This document shows positions 38,094-47,721 of a stretch of DNA of 64,000 bases, in pieces. The stretch is from CAWDMC01 sp963803295 (GTDB taxonomy: Bacteria; Acidobacteriota; Terriglobia; UBA7540), in assembly GCA_963803295.1 (NCBI GenBank), contig CAWDMC010000017.1, positions 1-64,000 of the forward strand, read 5' to 3'. The notes below the pieces were generated by a model that was given only the letters and a program-made list of their open reading frames with translations, was not told the origin of the DNA and searched no databases. The translations under genes and the position numbers were made by a program. Each line of letters starts with the position of its first letter. Positions within the stretch are counted from its first letter, which is position 1.

Positions 38094-39700
38094 TGGCGGA
38101 GGAACGCGTTGACGCTCTGGTGATTGGATCCGGCCCGGCAGGCGCTGCCGTGACCAAACGCCTCACCCAACACGGCGCTAAGGTGATGTGCCTGGAGCAG
38201 GGTGACTGGATAAAGCCCGATGATTATCCCTCCCAGCGCCCAGACTGGGAAATCGCCATCCATCGCGGACCGTTTCACTTCAATCCTAACGTACGCAAGC
38301 GGCCCGAGGATTATCCGGTGATATCGACCGGCGGTCATCCACCCAACGTGCTGATGTTCAACGCCGTGGGCGGTAGCACCATCCACTACACCGGGCACTT
38401 CCCGCGCATGCATCCCTCGGACTTCCGCGTGCGTTCGCTTGACGGCGTGGCCGATGACTGGCCGATCCGCTATGAGGACCTGGCGCCTTATTATGAGCAG
38501 AATGATCGCGACATGGGCGTCGCCGGCCTTGCCGGTAACCCGACGGGTCCGCCACGCGAGAAGCGTCCCACGCCGCCTCTGCCGATCGGCGTATTGGGCG
38601 AGACCATGGGGCGAGGCTTCGACAAACTGGGCTGGTACTGGTGGGTGTCGGACAATGCAATCATTTCGGCTCCCTGGGAGGGGCGCCCGCCCTGCGTTCT
38701 GCATGGCAAATGCATGTTCGGGTGCCCGATCGCCGCCAAGGGTACTACCGATGTGACTCACTGGCCCCAAGCAATCAAGAAAGGCGCGGTGCTGAAGACC
38801 TGGGCGCGGGCCCGCGAGATTACTGTCGACGATCGAGGACGGGCCAAGGGCGTCCTTTACTACGACCGCCAGGGTCGCCTGCACGAGCAGACCGCGCGCG
38901 TGGTGCTGGTCTGCGGCAACGGCGTAGGCACGCCGCGCCTGCTGCTCAATTCGAAGTCAAAGTTATTTCCCCACGGGCTTGCCAATTCCTCCGGCATGGT
39001 CGGCAGGAATTTCATGTTGCACCCCTTCCGCTTTTTCGAGGGCGTCTTCGACCAACGCATTGACAGTTATGAGGGCCCCTTCGGAATCCCTGCTTTCTGC
39101 GAGCAGTTTTACGAGACCGATACGCGTCGCGGCTTTGTGCGCGGCTATATTCTTGGGGTCGAGCGCTCTTTCGGACCGCTGCACCAGGCCTGGGGTGGAT
39201 TCTCGGGCAAGCCCGTACCCTGGGGAGCCGAGCATCATCGTGTCATGTCCAAGCGCTTCCCGCACATCGTTCGCCTGACCGTGATCGGCGAGGACCTGCC
39301 GCAGGAAGAAAACCGGGTGGAACTCGATCCCGAAGTGAAGGATTCAAGCGGCATTCCCGCTCCAAGAGTGGTCTACTCCTACGGTGAGAACAGCCTCAAG
39401 ATGTTGGAGCACTCCGCGGCTATGGTGCGCCAGGCGTTCGACGCTGCCGGGGCACTGGAAATCCTCGACAGCGGCGTGATCCAACCTGCCTTCCATCTGC
39501 TGGGGACGGCTCGTATGGGCAACGATCCCAAGCGATTCGTGGTCAACGCCTCGCATCAGACCCACGACGTGAAAAACCTGTTCCTGGTGGACGGCAGCTC
39601 ATTCACCACCAGCGCTGCCGTGAACCCCACCTCTACCATCGGAGCGCTGGCCTTGCGGGCCGGCGATGCCATTTGGGATCGGCGGCGCGAGTGGGTGTAA
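38093..39700 (+). CDS. GMC-family oxidoreductase, partner of the Gluc-DH-III protein
   Basis: FAD-linked sugar or alcohol dehydrogenase. ALVIGSGPAGAAVTKRL binds FAD, VGGSTIHYTG is in the GMC N-domain, CMFGCPIAAKG has extra Cys typical of these periplasmic types, and HLLGTARMGNDP with TSAAVNPTSTIGALALR closes the active site and FAD domain. GGAGG precedes ATG 38093; GTG 38090 is also possible. With the Tat partner it probably passes electrons to a cytochrome or quinone outside the cytoplasm. Confidence 0.9.
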   Translation: MAEERVDALVIGSGPAGAAVTKRLTQHGAKVMCLEQGDWIKPDDYPSQRPDWEIAIHRGPFHFNPNVRKRPEDYPVISTGGHPPNVLMFNAVGGSTIHYTGHFPRMHPSDFRVRSLDGVADDWPIRYEDLAPYYEQNDRDMGVAGLAGNPTGPPREKRPTPPLPIGVLGETMGRGFDKLGWYWWVSDNAIISAPWEGRPPCVLHGKCMFGCPIAAKGTTDVTHWPQAIKKGAVLKTWARAREITVDDRGRAKGVLYYDRQGRLHEQTARVVLVCGNGVGTPRLLLNSKSKLFPHGLANSSGMVGRNFMLHPFRFFEGVFDQRIDSYEGPFGIPAFCEQFYETDTRRGFVRGYILGVERSFGPLHQAWGGFSGKPVPWGAEHHRVMSKRFPHIVRLTVIGEDLPQEENRVELDPEVKDSSGIPAPRVVYSYGENSLKMLEHSAAMVRQAFDAAGALEILDSGVIQPAFHLLGTARMGNDPKRFVVNASHQTHDVKNLFLVDGSSFTTSAAVNPTSTIGALALRAGDAIWDRRREWV

Positions 39701-39816
39701 CCCTTGAACTCAAGGCGTATAATTGTGGTATATCAAACGCCCCTCAGCCGTGCAGCTCCGATCCTCTCATCGCCGCCGAACGGGACGTTTGGAGATAGTT
39801 CAAGGAAGGGAGAGTT

Positions 39817-40005
39817 ATGGACTTGATGCTTTCCACCGAAGAAAGGGACGTTCTCGCGGAGATTCTCAACGAGCGGGAACGGCTCTTGAAGAAGGAGATC
39901 TCTCACACTGACAGCCGGGAATTCAAGGTTCTGCTGCGAAAGAAGGAAATGGTTCTCGACTCGATCTTAGGCCGGCTGCAGGCACGGGAGATGGTCCACT
40001 CTTAG
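39817..40005 (+). CDS. Short coiled-coil protein, 62 aa
   Basis: No recognised domain. A charged, helical protein (ERDVLAEILNERERLLKKE, RKKEMVLDSILGRLQAR) with AAGGAAGGGAG before ATG 39817. Probably soluble and helical; role unknown. Confidence 0.6.
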   Translation: MDLMLSTEERDVLAEILNERERLLKKEISHTDSREFKVLLRKKEMVLDSILGRLQAREMVHS

Positions 40006-40090
40006 CGCCAGGGGCGATGCCGAGAAGGGATCTCTTGCACTACTTTCGAACCAGGGTTGAGGACTACCCCCCGCCGCTCAAAAACGGGAC

Positions 40091-40116
40091 GTAAGGGCAC
40101 GGCGCGCCGTGCCCCT
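40091..40116 (+). repeat. 20-bp perfect palindrome, GTAA foot
   Basis: GGGCACGGCG (40095-40104) is directly followed by its complement CGCCGTGCCC (40105-40114), with GTAA in front. It lies between a plus-strand gene and the end of the GH172-type gene and belongs with the REP-like set. Confidence 0.6.
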
Positions 40117-40177
40117 GCAAGGCAATGTTCCAGCTCACGGTACCTCGTCGGAGCGACCTTGCGCCCGCGTCCACGCC

Positions 40178-42409
40178 TCACCACCAGGTGGGGACAGGCT
40201 TGCCCTCAATCCTGAGGATCGCTTCCTGGCCCGTGGCGCCCAGGCGACCTGACTTGTAGGCTTGTTGCAGGGCGGGAAGAGCATCCTTCGCGTCGGGGCC
40301 GAACTCCCCCAGCGCAGCCGCTACTCCGTTGAGGACAAGTCCGTCTTCGTCGGCGGTCAGCCTGTCCGCCAGCGGCCGGATGGCAGTGTGAGCCGCTCGA
40401 CCCATCGATCCCAGGGCGCTGGCGGCCGAAGCACGAACGTTGCCTACCGGATCTTTGAGGGCGCGTATCAGATCAGGAATCGCCGGAGCCCCCGTCGGTC
40501 CCATCGCCCTCACGGCCAGCGCCGCTAGAATTCGCACCTGGGGGCTGGTGTCAGAGAGGCTCTTACCGAGAGCCGGGGCTGCGGCTGCGCCATTCGGTCC
40601 GATCTGCGAAAACGCCCAGGCCGCAGCCGAACGCACTTCGGGGTCGGAGTCATCGAGCGCTGCGGTCACTGAGGGAACGGCAGGCCCAGCGTCTTCGCCA
40701 AACGCGCCGAGGGCCCGAACGATGTCCGCACGGTCAGCTTTTGCCGCGGTCTTGAGTTTCTTCAGGTAAGCGGAGAGCGGAAGCCCGCGGTAGACTGTCG
40801 TTCCCTCCGCGACCGCAGGCAGGTCCTCGGCTGGCGCCGGAGTCAGCTCGTGCTCCACGGCCGGCTCGGGTTCACCCGCCGAAGCTGGAACCTTCTCCAG
40901 CACCACGTCCAGCACACCGATATCGTATCCGGCAGAGGCCTCATCCTTGCCGGTGCAAATCAGGCTGACGGTGTGGCGTCCCTTCTCAAAGCGAAACCAG
41001 CCGAGCGGCCGTTGGACCGCGAGATAGACCTCCGGCTGATAGTTGTGGTAGATCAGCGGACCGGGAAACGGGATTTCCGTGCTGGCCGGCTTGCGCGTAT
41101 CGAGATTGGTGGGTTGGTTATCCACTAACGCTTTGTAATTCCCGTAATTGGGCGCTTGGGCTATTTCCGCGATGAGTTCGTAGCGGCCTGTATCCGGAAC
41201 ATCGACTGGAATGTTAATCCGGGCTCCCACCCCCTGTGCCTCGAGCGAAAGAAGGTCTTTTCCCCACTCCACTCCACGCTCGACGAATGGCCGGCCCTTT
41301 TCGGCAGTCACGTCTTTGATCGAGTTAGCGACCCGGATCTCGAGGGCGTTGCCAAGCGGCAGGCGAGCTTCCCCATAGGGTGGCTCAGGCAAGCCCTCAT
41401 TCACACCTTCCTGATACCAGAAAGCTACGCTCGAAAAGTAGTCATCACGCTCCTCGAAAGCGGTTCGAGGCGTCCCATCCGAGTTGTAAGTCCACCCATA
41501 GTGTTCGATCCCCGCCCAGATCGACTTCGTGAACGGGATCGGGTCAGGGACGTGCCAGCGATATCCGCTGAGTCGCGAACCCACTCGCTCCCCTTCGGCT
41601 ACCGGAGAGCCTGTCCAGGGGCCGCAGGACTCGCGTAGGCCCCAGGCCTCATTGAAGTAGTCTTCGGAGCCAGTGCCCACAATCTGCGGGTGGGTTGCTC
41701 CATCTACATAGAACAAATCGTCGCCTTCGCCAAACCACGAAACCTGGGTTTGAAGAATGCTGAGGACGGTTCCGACATACTTTCCCTTGCCGCGAATGTT
41801 GAGGAAGGCATAGTGCCTGCCGGGCACGGCAGGATGCTCCTGGCGGTAGTAGGCGTGGAAGTAGCCGATGTCGTCCGGCAACGACGCGTACTTCCTCCAA
41901 TCCACGTGGTAGTAGAGGGACTTGATCCTGCTCCCTTCGTTGGTCACGGTAATTTTGCAGGACTTTCGAAAGGGCATGGGCCAGTAGCTGTTTCTTGCCC
42001 GACCCAGGGACGTGTTCCGGATCATGCTGGAATCGAGATCAACCTGGTACCCGTTTCCCACGCCGAAGAAGTCTCCCAGCGGAGAGTCCACGCTTGGCGT
42101 CTTCTTGCCGTCGTAATAGGCGCGCAGACGCAGCAGCCGCGGCGAGGAGAATTCGTTACCGCCCCCTGTGAACCAGATGTGGCTCACCATTCCGGGACCT
42201 GGTAGATCGGCAATCACCAGCGTCTCACCCGGCAGGATACGCTTGCTATCCTCGTTGCTGAGTACGTAGCGGTTCCCGCTTGTCGACCGAAGAGCGGAGT
42301 AATTCTCCAGGCGGGCAAGGCCCAGTGAACCAGGGGAATCATTCCCCGGCCCTTGGGCCAGGGCGGCTCCTGAAATGAGCATGAATAATACCAGTGGCAT
42401 CGATTTCAT
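40178..42409 (-). CDS. GH172-type (DUF2961) hydrolase fused to HEAT repeats, exported
   Basis: 743 aa from ATG 42409 with AAGGAG upstream; the frame is open to 42733 but a signal peptide begins at MKSMPLVLFMLISGAALAQ. Residues ~25-370 are DUF2961: LPGPGMVSHIWFTGGG, DFFGVGNGYQVDL and the conserved VGTGSEDYFNEAWGL. The family includes difructose-anhydride and D-arabinofuranose-cleaving glycosidases (GH172). Residues ~380-545 look like a carbohydrate-binding beta-sandwich. Residues ~560-743 hold HEAT-type repeats, for example DPEVRSAAAWAFSQIGPNG and VGNVRASAASALGSMGR. Substrate not known. Confidence 0.82.
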   Translation of the reverse strand: MKSMPLVLFMLISGAALAQGPGNDSPGSLGLARLENYSALRSTSGNRYVLSNEDSKRILPGETLVIADLPGPGMVSHIWFTGGGNEFSSPRLLRLRAYYDGKKTPSVDSPLGDFFGVGNGYQVDLDSSMIRNTSLGRARNSYWPMPFRKSCKITVTNEGSRIKSLYYHVDWRKYASLPDDIGYFHAYYRQEHPAVPGRHYAFLNIRGKGKYVGTVLSILQTQVSWFGEGDDLFYVDGATHPQIVGTGSEDYFNEAWGLRESCGPWTGSPVAEGERVGSRLSGYRWHVPDPIPFTKSIWAGIEHYGWTYNSDGTPRTAFEERDDYFSSVAFWYQEGVNEGLPEPPYGEARLPLGNALEIRVANSIKDVTAEKGRPFVERGVEWGKDLLSLEAQGVGARINIPVDVPDTGRYELIAEIAQAPNYGNYKALVDNQPTNLDTRKPASTEIPFPGPLIYHNYQPEVYLAVQRPLGWFRFEKGRHTVSLICTGKDEASAGYDIGVLDVVLEKVPASAGEPEPAVEHELTPAPAEDLPAVAEGTTVYRGLPLSAYLKKLKTAAKADRADIVRALGAFGEDAGPAVPSVTAALDDSDPEVRSAAAWAFSQIGPNGAAAAPALGKSLSDTSPQVRILAALAVRAMGPTGAPAIPDLIRALKDPVGNVRASAASALGSMGRAAHTAIRPLADRLTADEDGLVLNGVAAALGEFGPDAKDALPALQQAYKSGRLGATGQEAILRIEGKPVPTWW

Positions 42410-42994
42410 AAGGCTCCTTCTTGGTGTATGTTCGAGCGCTTGCTTGATCGTTGAGACTTTGAAACCAGAGTTACAACCTCGGCTGTGAGCTGGTCTCTCC
42501 ACCGGTGAGTTTGGCGCCGGGGAGAGCGGGGCTACAGAATGAGCGTCACTATAATAGTCCAGAGCACGGATGGGAGGACGGGAGAATGCGGGCCCGATTA
42601 TTAGTGGTGGGCGTGCGGAAACGGTGCGGAAAACCTGCGGGATTTTAGCGGGATTCCAGCGGACTTCAGGGCGTCTTTGATCGAGATCTGACGGATCGAG
42701 GTTCGATTCAGGATCAGGGTGGCCCACGGGCAAGGCGTGGGCCGTCGTGTGCGCTGCTCGCAGTTCTTATTGAGGGCCTCCGCAGGTCCCGAGAATCCTT
42801 CGCACTACCGGCTGAGCCAAGCCCTCGAACCCACAGTATCGGGCTTAGTTTCCCTTCTTTTTGTTCTCCGAAAACAGTTGACACCGGACACGGCCACACC
42901 CGAGAGTTAGGGGTGATGCAGTCAGTGCACCCGGGGAGTCGCACGCAGGTTCGCGAGCGAAGGGTTGTCGCGCCCGGGTCTACCCCTGGTCCAA
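42410..42994. other. Intergenic region, no gene recognised
   Basis: 585 bases between divergent genes. It holds one GTAG-footed inverted repeat (annotated separately). A TTGACA at 42884-42889 has no -10 at 16-18 bp. A stretch near 42805-42830 mimics a tRNA D arm on the minus strand but has no matching acceptor or T arm. Confidence 0.4.
42495..42535 (-). repeat. REP-like palindrome, GTAG foot
   Basis: CTCTCC (42495-42500) pairs with GGAGAG (42521-42526), with CCGG/CCGG inside. CTAC at 42532-42535 gives a GTAG foot on the minus strand. Confidence 0.4.
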
Positions 42995-44764
42995 ATGCTG
43001 CGCGAGATACACATCCAAAATTACGCAGTCATCGACAAATTGTCGATCGAGTTTCATGCGGGACTGAACCTGCTGTCCGGCGAGACGGGGTCAGGTAAAT
43101 CGATCCTGGTGGACGCGCTCGGACTGGCCCTGGGAGGGAGGGCGTCGCCGGATGTCGTTCGCACCGGAGCTGAGCGCGCCGTCGTCACGGCCGTGTTTAC
43201 GCTGGACGGCGAGTTCGGCCGGGGAAATGCGTCCGGCATGGAGTCGCCTGCCAGCTGGAAGTCCTGGTTTGACGAGATTGGCACGTCCCCGGCCGAAGGC
43301 ATCATTTTGAGGCGCGACATCCAGTCCGGCGGTCGAAGCCGTCTCGCCGTAAACGATCAGCCGGTCACAGCCGCAGCCGTAAGGACGCTGGCTCGCCTTC
43401 TGGTTGAGATTCACGGTCAAAACGAGCAAGTGGCGCTGTTCGCACGCGACGCCCAACTCGATCTGGTCGACCGGTTTGCCGGGATAGAGGCCGAGGTCGC
43501 GAAAATCGGGATCCTCCATAGGGAGCGCTCAAGCCTGTACGAGGAGATGCAGCGTCTGGCCCACAACGAACAGGAGCGTCTGAGGACACTCGACTTGCTC
43601 AGGTTCCAGGCTCAGGAGTTAGACCAGTCCCGCCTAAGCGTGGGTGAAGACTCCGAACTTGAAGCCGAGAGGCAGGTTCTTACTAACCTCGAGAGGCTCA
43701 GGACGGCAGCGTCAACCGCTTTCAGCGAACTCTACGAGGATGAGGGCTCGGCCAGCGCCAGGTTGGCCGCCGCCAGCCGTGCTCTCGACGATCTGCGCCG
43801 ATATGATACGACTCTCGATTCTTACATGGAGCCCTTAGCTGCCGCCAAGGCTATTCTGGAAGATGTGGCCTACGCGGTACGCGATTATCTGGTCCGATTG
43901 GAAGCCAGCCCGGGCCGCCTCGAAGAAGTCGAGGAGCGGTTGGCTTTGATCGATCGGCTCAAGCGTAAGTACGGAGATAGCATTCCGGAGATTCTAGCCT
44001 TTCGCCAGCGGGTGGAAGAGCAGCTTAGGGAACTCGAACACGCCGACGAGCGTCGCGAGGAGCTGCGAGCGGCCCTGGGGCGTGTCACCTCGGCTTATGA
44101 CGAAGCGGCCCGGCGTGTTTCGGACCTTCGCCGGGCGGCGGCCCAAAAGCTCGAAGCACTGGTTCACGAAGAGCTCGCCCAGCTCGGGATGGAAAAGGCG
44201 CGATTCAAGATCGCCTTTGCCAAGGCTGAGAATTCCGAGTCCGAAGCTTTGCCGGGTGGGGTCCGGGGAATCGACCACATTGAAATGCATATCTCGCCGA
44301 ACCCAGGCGAGGAACCGAGACCGATCGAGAGAGTGGCCTCCGGAGGAGAGTTATCGCGCCTGATGCTGGCACTCAAAACGGTCGTGGGCAGAGAACACGC
44401 TGGCGCCCGCCGTGAGGCGGCAGGGAACCGCAACACTCATCTGACTCCGACGTTTATTTTCGACGAGGTTGACGCTGGCATTGGCGGTCGAGTGGCGGAA
44501 AGCGTGGGATTGCGTTTGAAACGCCTGTCGCGAGAAGCACAGGTGCTGTGCGTTACTCACCTTCCCCAGATTGCCTGCTTTGCCGATCATCACTACTATG
44601 TGGAAAAGGTCAATCGCGCAGACAGAACCGTCACCACCGTCACGGAACTAGTGACTCCAAAAGAAAGAGCCGCGGAACTGGGCCGGATGCTCTCCGGCAG
44701 CCAGATCACGGATGCTGTGCTGAAGCACGCTGCCGCGATGTTAAAGCAGGGGGCGAGTCTCTAG
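42995..44764 (+). CDS. recN: DNA repair protein RecN
   Basis: SMC-like ATPase recruited to double-strand breaks. Starts with MLREIHIQNYAVIDKLSIEF at ATG 42995, Walker A SGETGSGKSILVDAL, an arm of coiled coil (about 160-360), signature VASGGELSRLMLALK and Walker B FIFDEVDAGIGG, with the following LCVTHLPQIACFADHHYYVEK typical of RecN. 589 aa is a normal size. No LexA box sought in the leader was convincing. Confidence 0.95.
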   Translation: MLREIHIQNYAVIDKLSIEFHAGLNLLSGETGSGKSILVDALGLALGGRASPDVVRTGAERAVVTAVFTLDGEFGRGNASGMESPASWKSWFDEIGTSPAEGIILRRDIQSGGRSRLAVNDQPVTAAAVRTLARLLVEIHGQNEQVALFARDAQLDLVDRFAGIEAEVAKIGILHRERSSLYEEMQRLAHNEQERLRTLDLLRFQAQELDQSRLSVGEDSELEAERQVLTNLERLRTAASTAFSELYEDEGSASARLAAASRALDDLRRYDTTLDSYMEPLAAAKAILEDVAYAVRDYLVRLEASPGRLEEVEERLALIDRLKRKYGDSIPEILAFRQRVEEQLRELEHADERREELRAALGRVTSAYDEAARRVSDLRRAAAQKLEALVHEELAQLGMEKARFKIAFAKAENSESEALPGGVRGIDHIEMHISPNPGEEPRPIERVASGGELSRLMLALKTVVGREHAGARREAAGNRNTHLTPTFIFDEVDAGIGGRVAESVGLRLKRLSREAQVLCVTHLPQIACFADHHYYVEKVNRADRTVTTVTELVTPKERAAELGRMLSGSQITDAVLKHAAAMLKQGASL

Positions 44765-44874
44765 AAGGCAGTCAGAAGCGGGACTTTTGATAAACAACGA
44801 ATAAGGAAGAGCCGGTCAGCTAGGCAAACTCCCGAGTTTCAGACTATACTGAACCCCAGGGGTTCACTGGGATC

Positions 44875-46290
44875 ATGACCGGAGACTTGGTTCAGATACT
44901 GCCCTCGGGCATGCCGAACGCGGAGCAGGCGCGGGTGGGATCAGGCGCGGGCCACGATTCTGGGGTTACAAATGGCGGCAAGACATTCTACATCGAGACC
45001 TTCGGCTGCCAGATGAACGTGCACGATTCGGAGAAAGTCGCGGGCGTGCTGATGGCCCGCGGCTACCACCCGGTCGACAGTCACGATCGAGCCGACGTCA
45101 TTCTCTACAATACTTGTAGCATTCGAGAGAAGGCGGCACAGAAGGTCTTCTCCCGCCTGGGCGCACTCAAGAAGGCGCATCCCGGCAGCCGGAGCATCAT
45201 CGGCGTCTTGGGCTGCGTGGCTCAGCAAGAAGGCGCGGGGATCTTCGAGCGCGCTCCCCAGGTGAGCCTGGTGTGCGGATCAGCCAGCTACACAAGACTG
45301 CCTGATCTGTTGGGGCAGCTTGAGGCGGGGTGGCATCGCGTCACCGGACTCTCGCTCGAAACCGACGAGTGTTTCGAGACGGATCTGACCCGCCGCGATA
45401 ACCCGTTCCGTGCCTACCTGACCATCATCGAGGGCTGTGACAAGGCGTGCTCCTATTGTGTCGTACCGATGACTCGCGGACCTGAGCGCAGCCGCCCGAG
45501 CGATCGCATTCTGGCCGACGTCCGGCGTCTCGGGAGCGAAGGGTTTACGGAGATTCAGCTTCTCGGCCAGACGGTGAACTCCTACGCCGACCCCTCGCCT
45601 GCGCGGCTGAACTTTGCGGCTCTGCTGGCGCGGGTGGCTGAGGTGGGTGGAATCCGGCGTGTTCGTTTTACGACTTCACATCCGCATGACTTCACACCTG
45701 ATATCGTCCAGGCCATCGACGCGCATCCTGCAATTTGCAATCACGTTCACTTGCCGGTGCAGAGTGGATCGAACCGGGTGCTCGAAAGAATGCGCCGCAC
45801 TTACACCCGGGAAGAGTATCTGGAAAAAATCCATTGCATCCGCCGCTCTAAGCGTGCTATTAGCATCTCAACCGATGTCATCGTAGGCTTTTGTGGAGAG
45901 ACCCTCGAGGATTTCGACCAGACTCTCAAGTTGCTGGACGAAGTCGGATACGACCAGGTGTTCTCTTTTAAGTACTCGCCACGTCCTCGTACCGAGGCGG
46001 GTGCTTGGGCGGACGCGGTTCCGGATGACGAGAAGGGAAGACGCTTGTCCGAGTTGCAGGATTGCCAACGCGCCATCCAACTGCGTCGCAACCAGGCCTT
46101 GGTCGGCCGCGAGTTCGAAGTTCTGGTCGAGACCTTTCAACCCAGACTCCTGCAGGCCGTTGCGCGCACGAGCAGCAACCACATCATCAATTTTGCCGGA
46201 GAGCCAGACTGGGCCGGCCGGTACATGAGGGTCCGGGTCACGGCGGCCGGACCGAATAGCCTTGTCGGGCTCCGGGCTGACCGTGGCTAA
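44875..46290 (+). CDS. miaB: tRNA A37 methylthiotransferase MiaB
   Basis: Adds the methylthio group to i6A37 of tRNAs reading UNN codons. N-terminal UPF0004 domain with FGCQMNVHDSEKVAG, NTCSIREKAAQKVFSRLG and GVLGCVAQQEG (Cys ligands), radical SAM motif EGCDKACSYCVVPMTRGPERSR, and a C-terminal TRAM domain near RNQALVGREFEVLVE. Length 471 aa. It has a ~35-residue lead before the UPF0004 part, longer than E. coli MiaB. The next gene starts 60 bp downstream. Confidence 0.95.
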   Translation: MTGDLVQILPSGMPNAEQARVGSGAGHDSGVTNGGKTFYIETFGCQMNVHDSEKVAGVLMARGYHPVDSHDRADVILYNTCSIREKAAQKVFSRLGALKKAHPGSRSIIGVLGCVAQQEGAGIFERAPQVSLVCGSASYTRLPDLLGQLEAGWHRVTGLSLETDECFETDLTRRDNPFRAYLTIIEGCDKACSYCVVPMTRGPERSRPSDRILADVRRLGSEGFTEIQLLGQTVNSYADPSPARLNFAALLARVAEVGGIRRVRFTTSHPHDFTPDIVQAIDAHPAICNHVHLPVQSGSNRVLERMRRTYTREEYLEKIHCIRRSKRAISISTDVIVGFCGETLEDFDQTLKLLDEVGYDQVFSFKYSPRPRTEAGAWADAVPDDEKGRRLSELQDCQRAIQLRRNQALVGREFEVLVETFQPRLLQAVARTSSNHIINFAGEPDWAGRYMRVRVTAAGPNSLVGLRADRG

Positions 46291-46350
46291 ATCCACCATG
46301 GCAGTTCTCGAGAGCCTGGGGTTGAAAGCAAGAGGCTGGGGAAGGTTTTT

Positions 46351-46836
46351 ATGGAAATCGAAATGAAAATCCGCGGCCTGATGATGGATCCGGTAACCAA
46401 CATGCCCATTGTGATCCTGAAGGACGTCAATGGTGCATCGGTGCTACCCATCTGGGTGGGTATTTACGAAGCGAACGCCATCGCTCTCGAGATCGAGAAG
46501 GTTGCGACGCCCAGGCCTATGACCCACGACCTCATCAAGAATGTGCTCCTTGGACTTGAGACCCACGTTAACAAAGTCGTCGTAACCGAACTTAAGGATG
46601 ACACGTTCTACGCTTTGATCTGGCTTGAAAAAGAAGGCCAGGTGATCTCGATCGATTCGCGTCCCAGCGACGCCCTGGCCCTTGCTTTGCGCACCGATTG
46701 TCCGATTTATGTGGAGGACGACGTTCTCAAGAATTCCAAGATCTCGAGCGCTGCCTCCGAGAAGGTGAATAACGAGGAGCTTCGGAAGTGGCTGGAGAAT
46801 CTAGGCGACGAGGACATGGGCCGGTACAAGATGTGA
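46351..46836 (+). CDS. Bifunctional nuclease (BFN/DUF151) family protein
   Basis: 161 aa. Starts MEIEMKIRGLMMDPVTNMPIV, with LPIWVGIYEANAIALEIE, the family DLIKNVL segment and ISIDSRPSDALALALRTDCPIYV. The family has reported DNase/RNase activity in plants and Thermotoga-type proteins, but the bacterial role is unclear. GGAAGG lies before the ATG. Linked in tandem with miaB upstream and parA 120 bp downstream. Confidence 0.9.
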   Translation: MEIEMKIRGLMMDPVTNMPIVILKDVNGASVLPIWVGIYEANAIALEIEKVATPRPMTHDLIKNVLLGLETHVNKVVVTELKDDTFYALIWLEKEGQVISIDSRPSDALALALRTDCPIYVEDDVLKNSKISSAASEKVNNEELRKWLENLGDEDMGRYKM

Positions 46837-46956
46837 AGCAAGTCGTCCGACACTACTTTTCTCTCATCAATCGAACAACCATGTGGCGGGCGTGGTTGGC
46901 TCCGGAAACCACTAAGTTGTACACCGGAATGAAGACTGAGCGCTGACAACTTCTCT

Positions 46957-47721
46957 ATGCCTACTGTCATTGCGGTTGCCAATCAAAAAGGCGGAGTGGG
47001 CAAGACCACGACAGCAGTAAACCTGGCAGCGGCCTTCGCGCTCAAGGGCCGGCGTACCCTCCTTATTGACCTTGACCCGCAGTCCAATACCACGATGACG
47101 TTTTTTCCTCTGGAGGAGGTTGCCCATTCGATTTACGAGGTCCTGTCGGATAGCCACACACCTCTCGCTGCAATCATCAAACCGACCCGCTACGACAACT
47201 TCAGCGTGGCGCCGGCGCGCATCACCTTGGCTAAGTTGGAAGCCAGCCTGGTCGGCCAGTTTGACGCGCCCTTCCGCCTGAAGGATGCGATTGCCACAGT
47301 TCAGCGTGAGTACGACATGATTCTGATCGACACGCCGCCTACCCTCGGCATCATGACGGTGAACGCGCTGGTGGCCGCAAAGTATCTGCTGGTGCCGATT
47401 CAGGCTGCCTACTACGCCATGGAGGGTACGGATGACCTCCTCGAAACGCTGGAACGGGTTCGGGCGAGACCCAATCCTGACTTGAAACTGCTCGGCGTGG
47501 TGATGACCCTGTTCGACAAGCGGACCAATCTGGCGCGCGATATCCACCGGCAGGTAACGGAAGTGTTTGGCGAGCGGTTGTTCAAGACGGTGATCGGCAA
47601 GAATGTGCGCCTGGAGGAAAGTCCCGCTTACAAAGAGACCATCTTTAGCTTCGCTCCGGGATCGCCAGGCGCCCAAGATTACGAAGGACTCGCGCGGGAG
47701 GTGCTGCAACGTGTCAGCTAG
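46957..47721 (+). CDS. parA: ParA-family chromosome-partitioning ATPase
   Basis: Deviant Walker A KGGVGKTTTAVNLA, switch region IDLDPQSNTT, LIDTPPTLGIMTVNAL and a normal length of 254 aa. Acts with ParB and a centromere site to move chromosome copies. GTG of parB overlaps its last codons, so the two are translated together. It is next to miaB-BFN instead of the gid/oriC genes often seen. Confidence 0.92.
   Translation: MPTVIAVANQKGGVGKTTTAVNLAAAFALKGRRTLLIDLDPQSNTTMTFFPLEEVAHSIYEVLSDSHTPLAAIIKPTRYDNFSVAPARITLAKLEASLVGQFDAPFRLKDAIATVQREYDMILIDTPPTLGIMTVNALVAAKYLLVPIQAAYYAMEGTDDLLETLERVRARPNPDLKLLGVVMTLFDKRTNLARDIHRQVTEVFGERLFKTVIGKNVRLEESPAYKETIFSFAPGSPGAQDYEGLAREVLQRVS

Noticed and set aside
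42800..42835. Minus-strand GGCTCAGCCGGTAGTGC resembling a tRNA D arm
   Set aside because: No acceptor stem, anticodon stem or T arm could be found downstream.
47603..47710. Upstream extension of parB into parA
   Set aside because: The extension has no similarity to ParB and starts inside parA; the GTG at 47711 gives a normal ParB.
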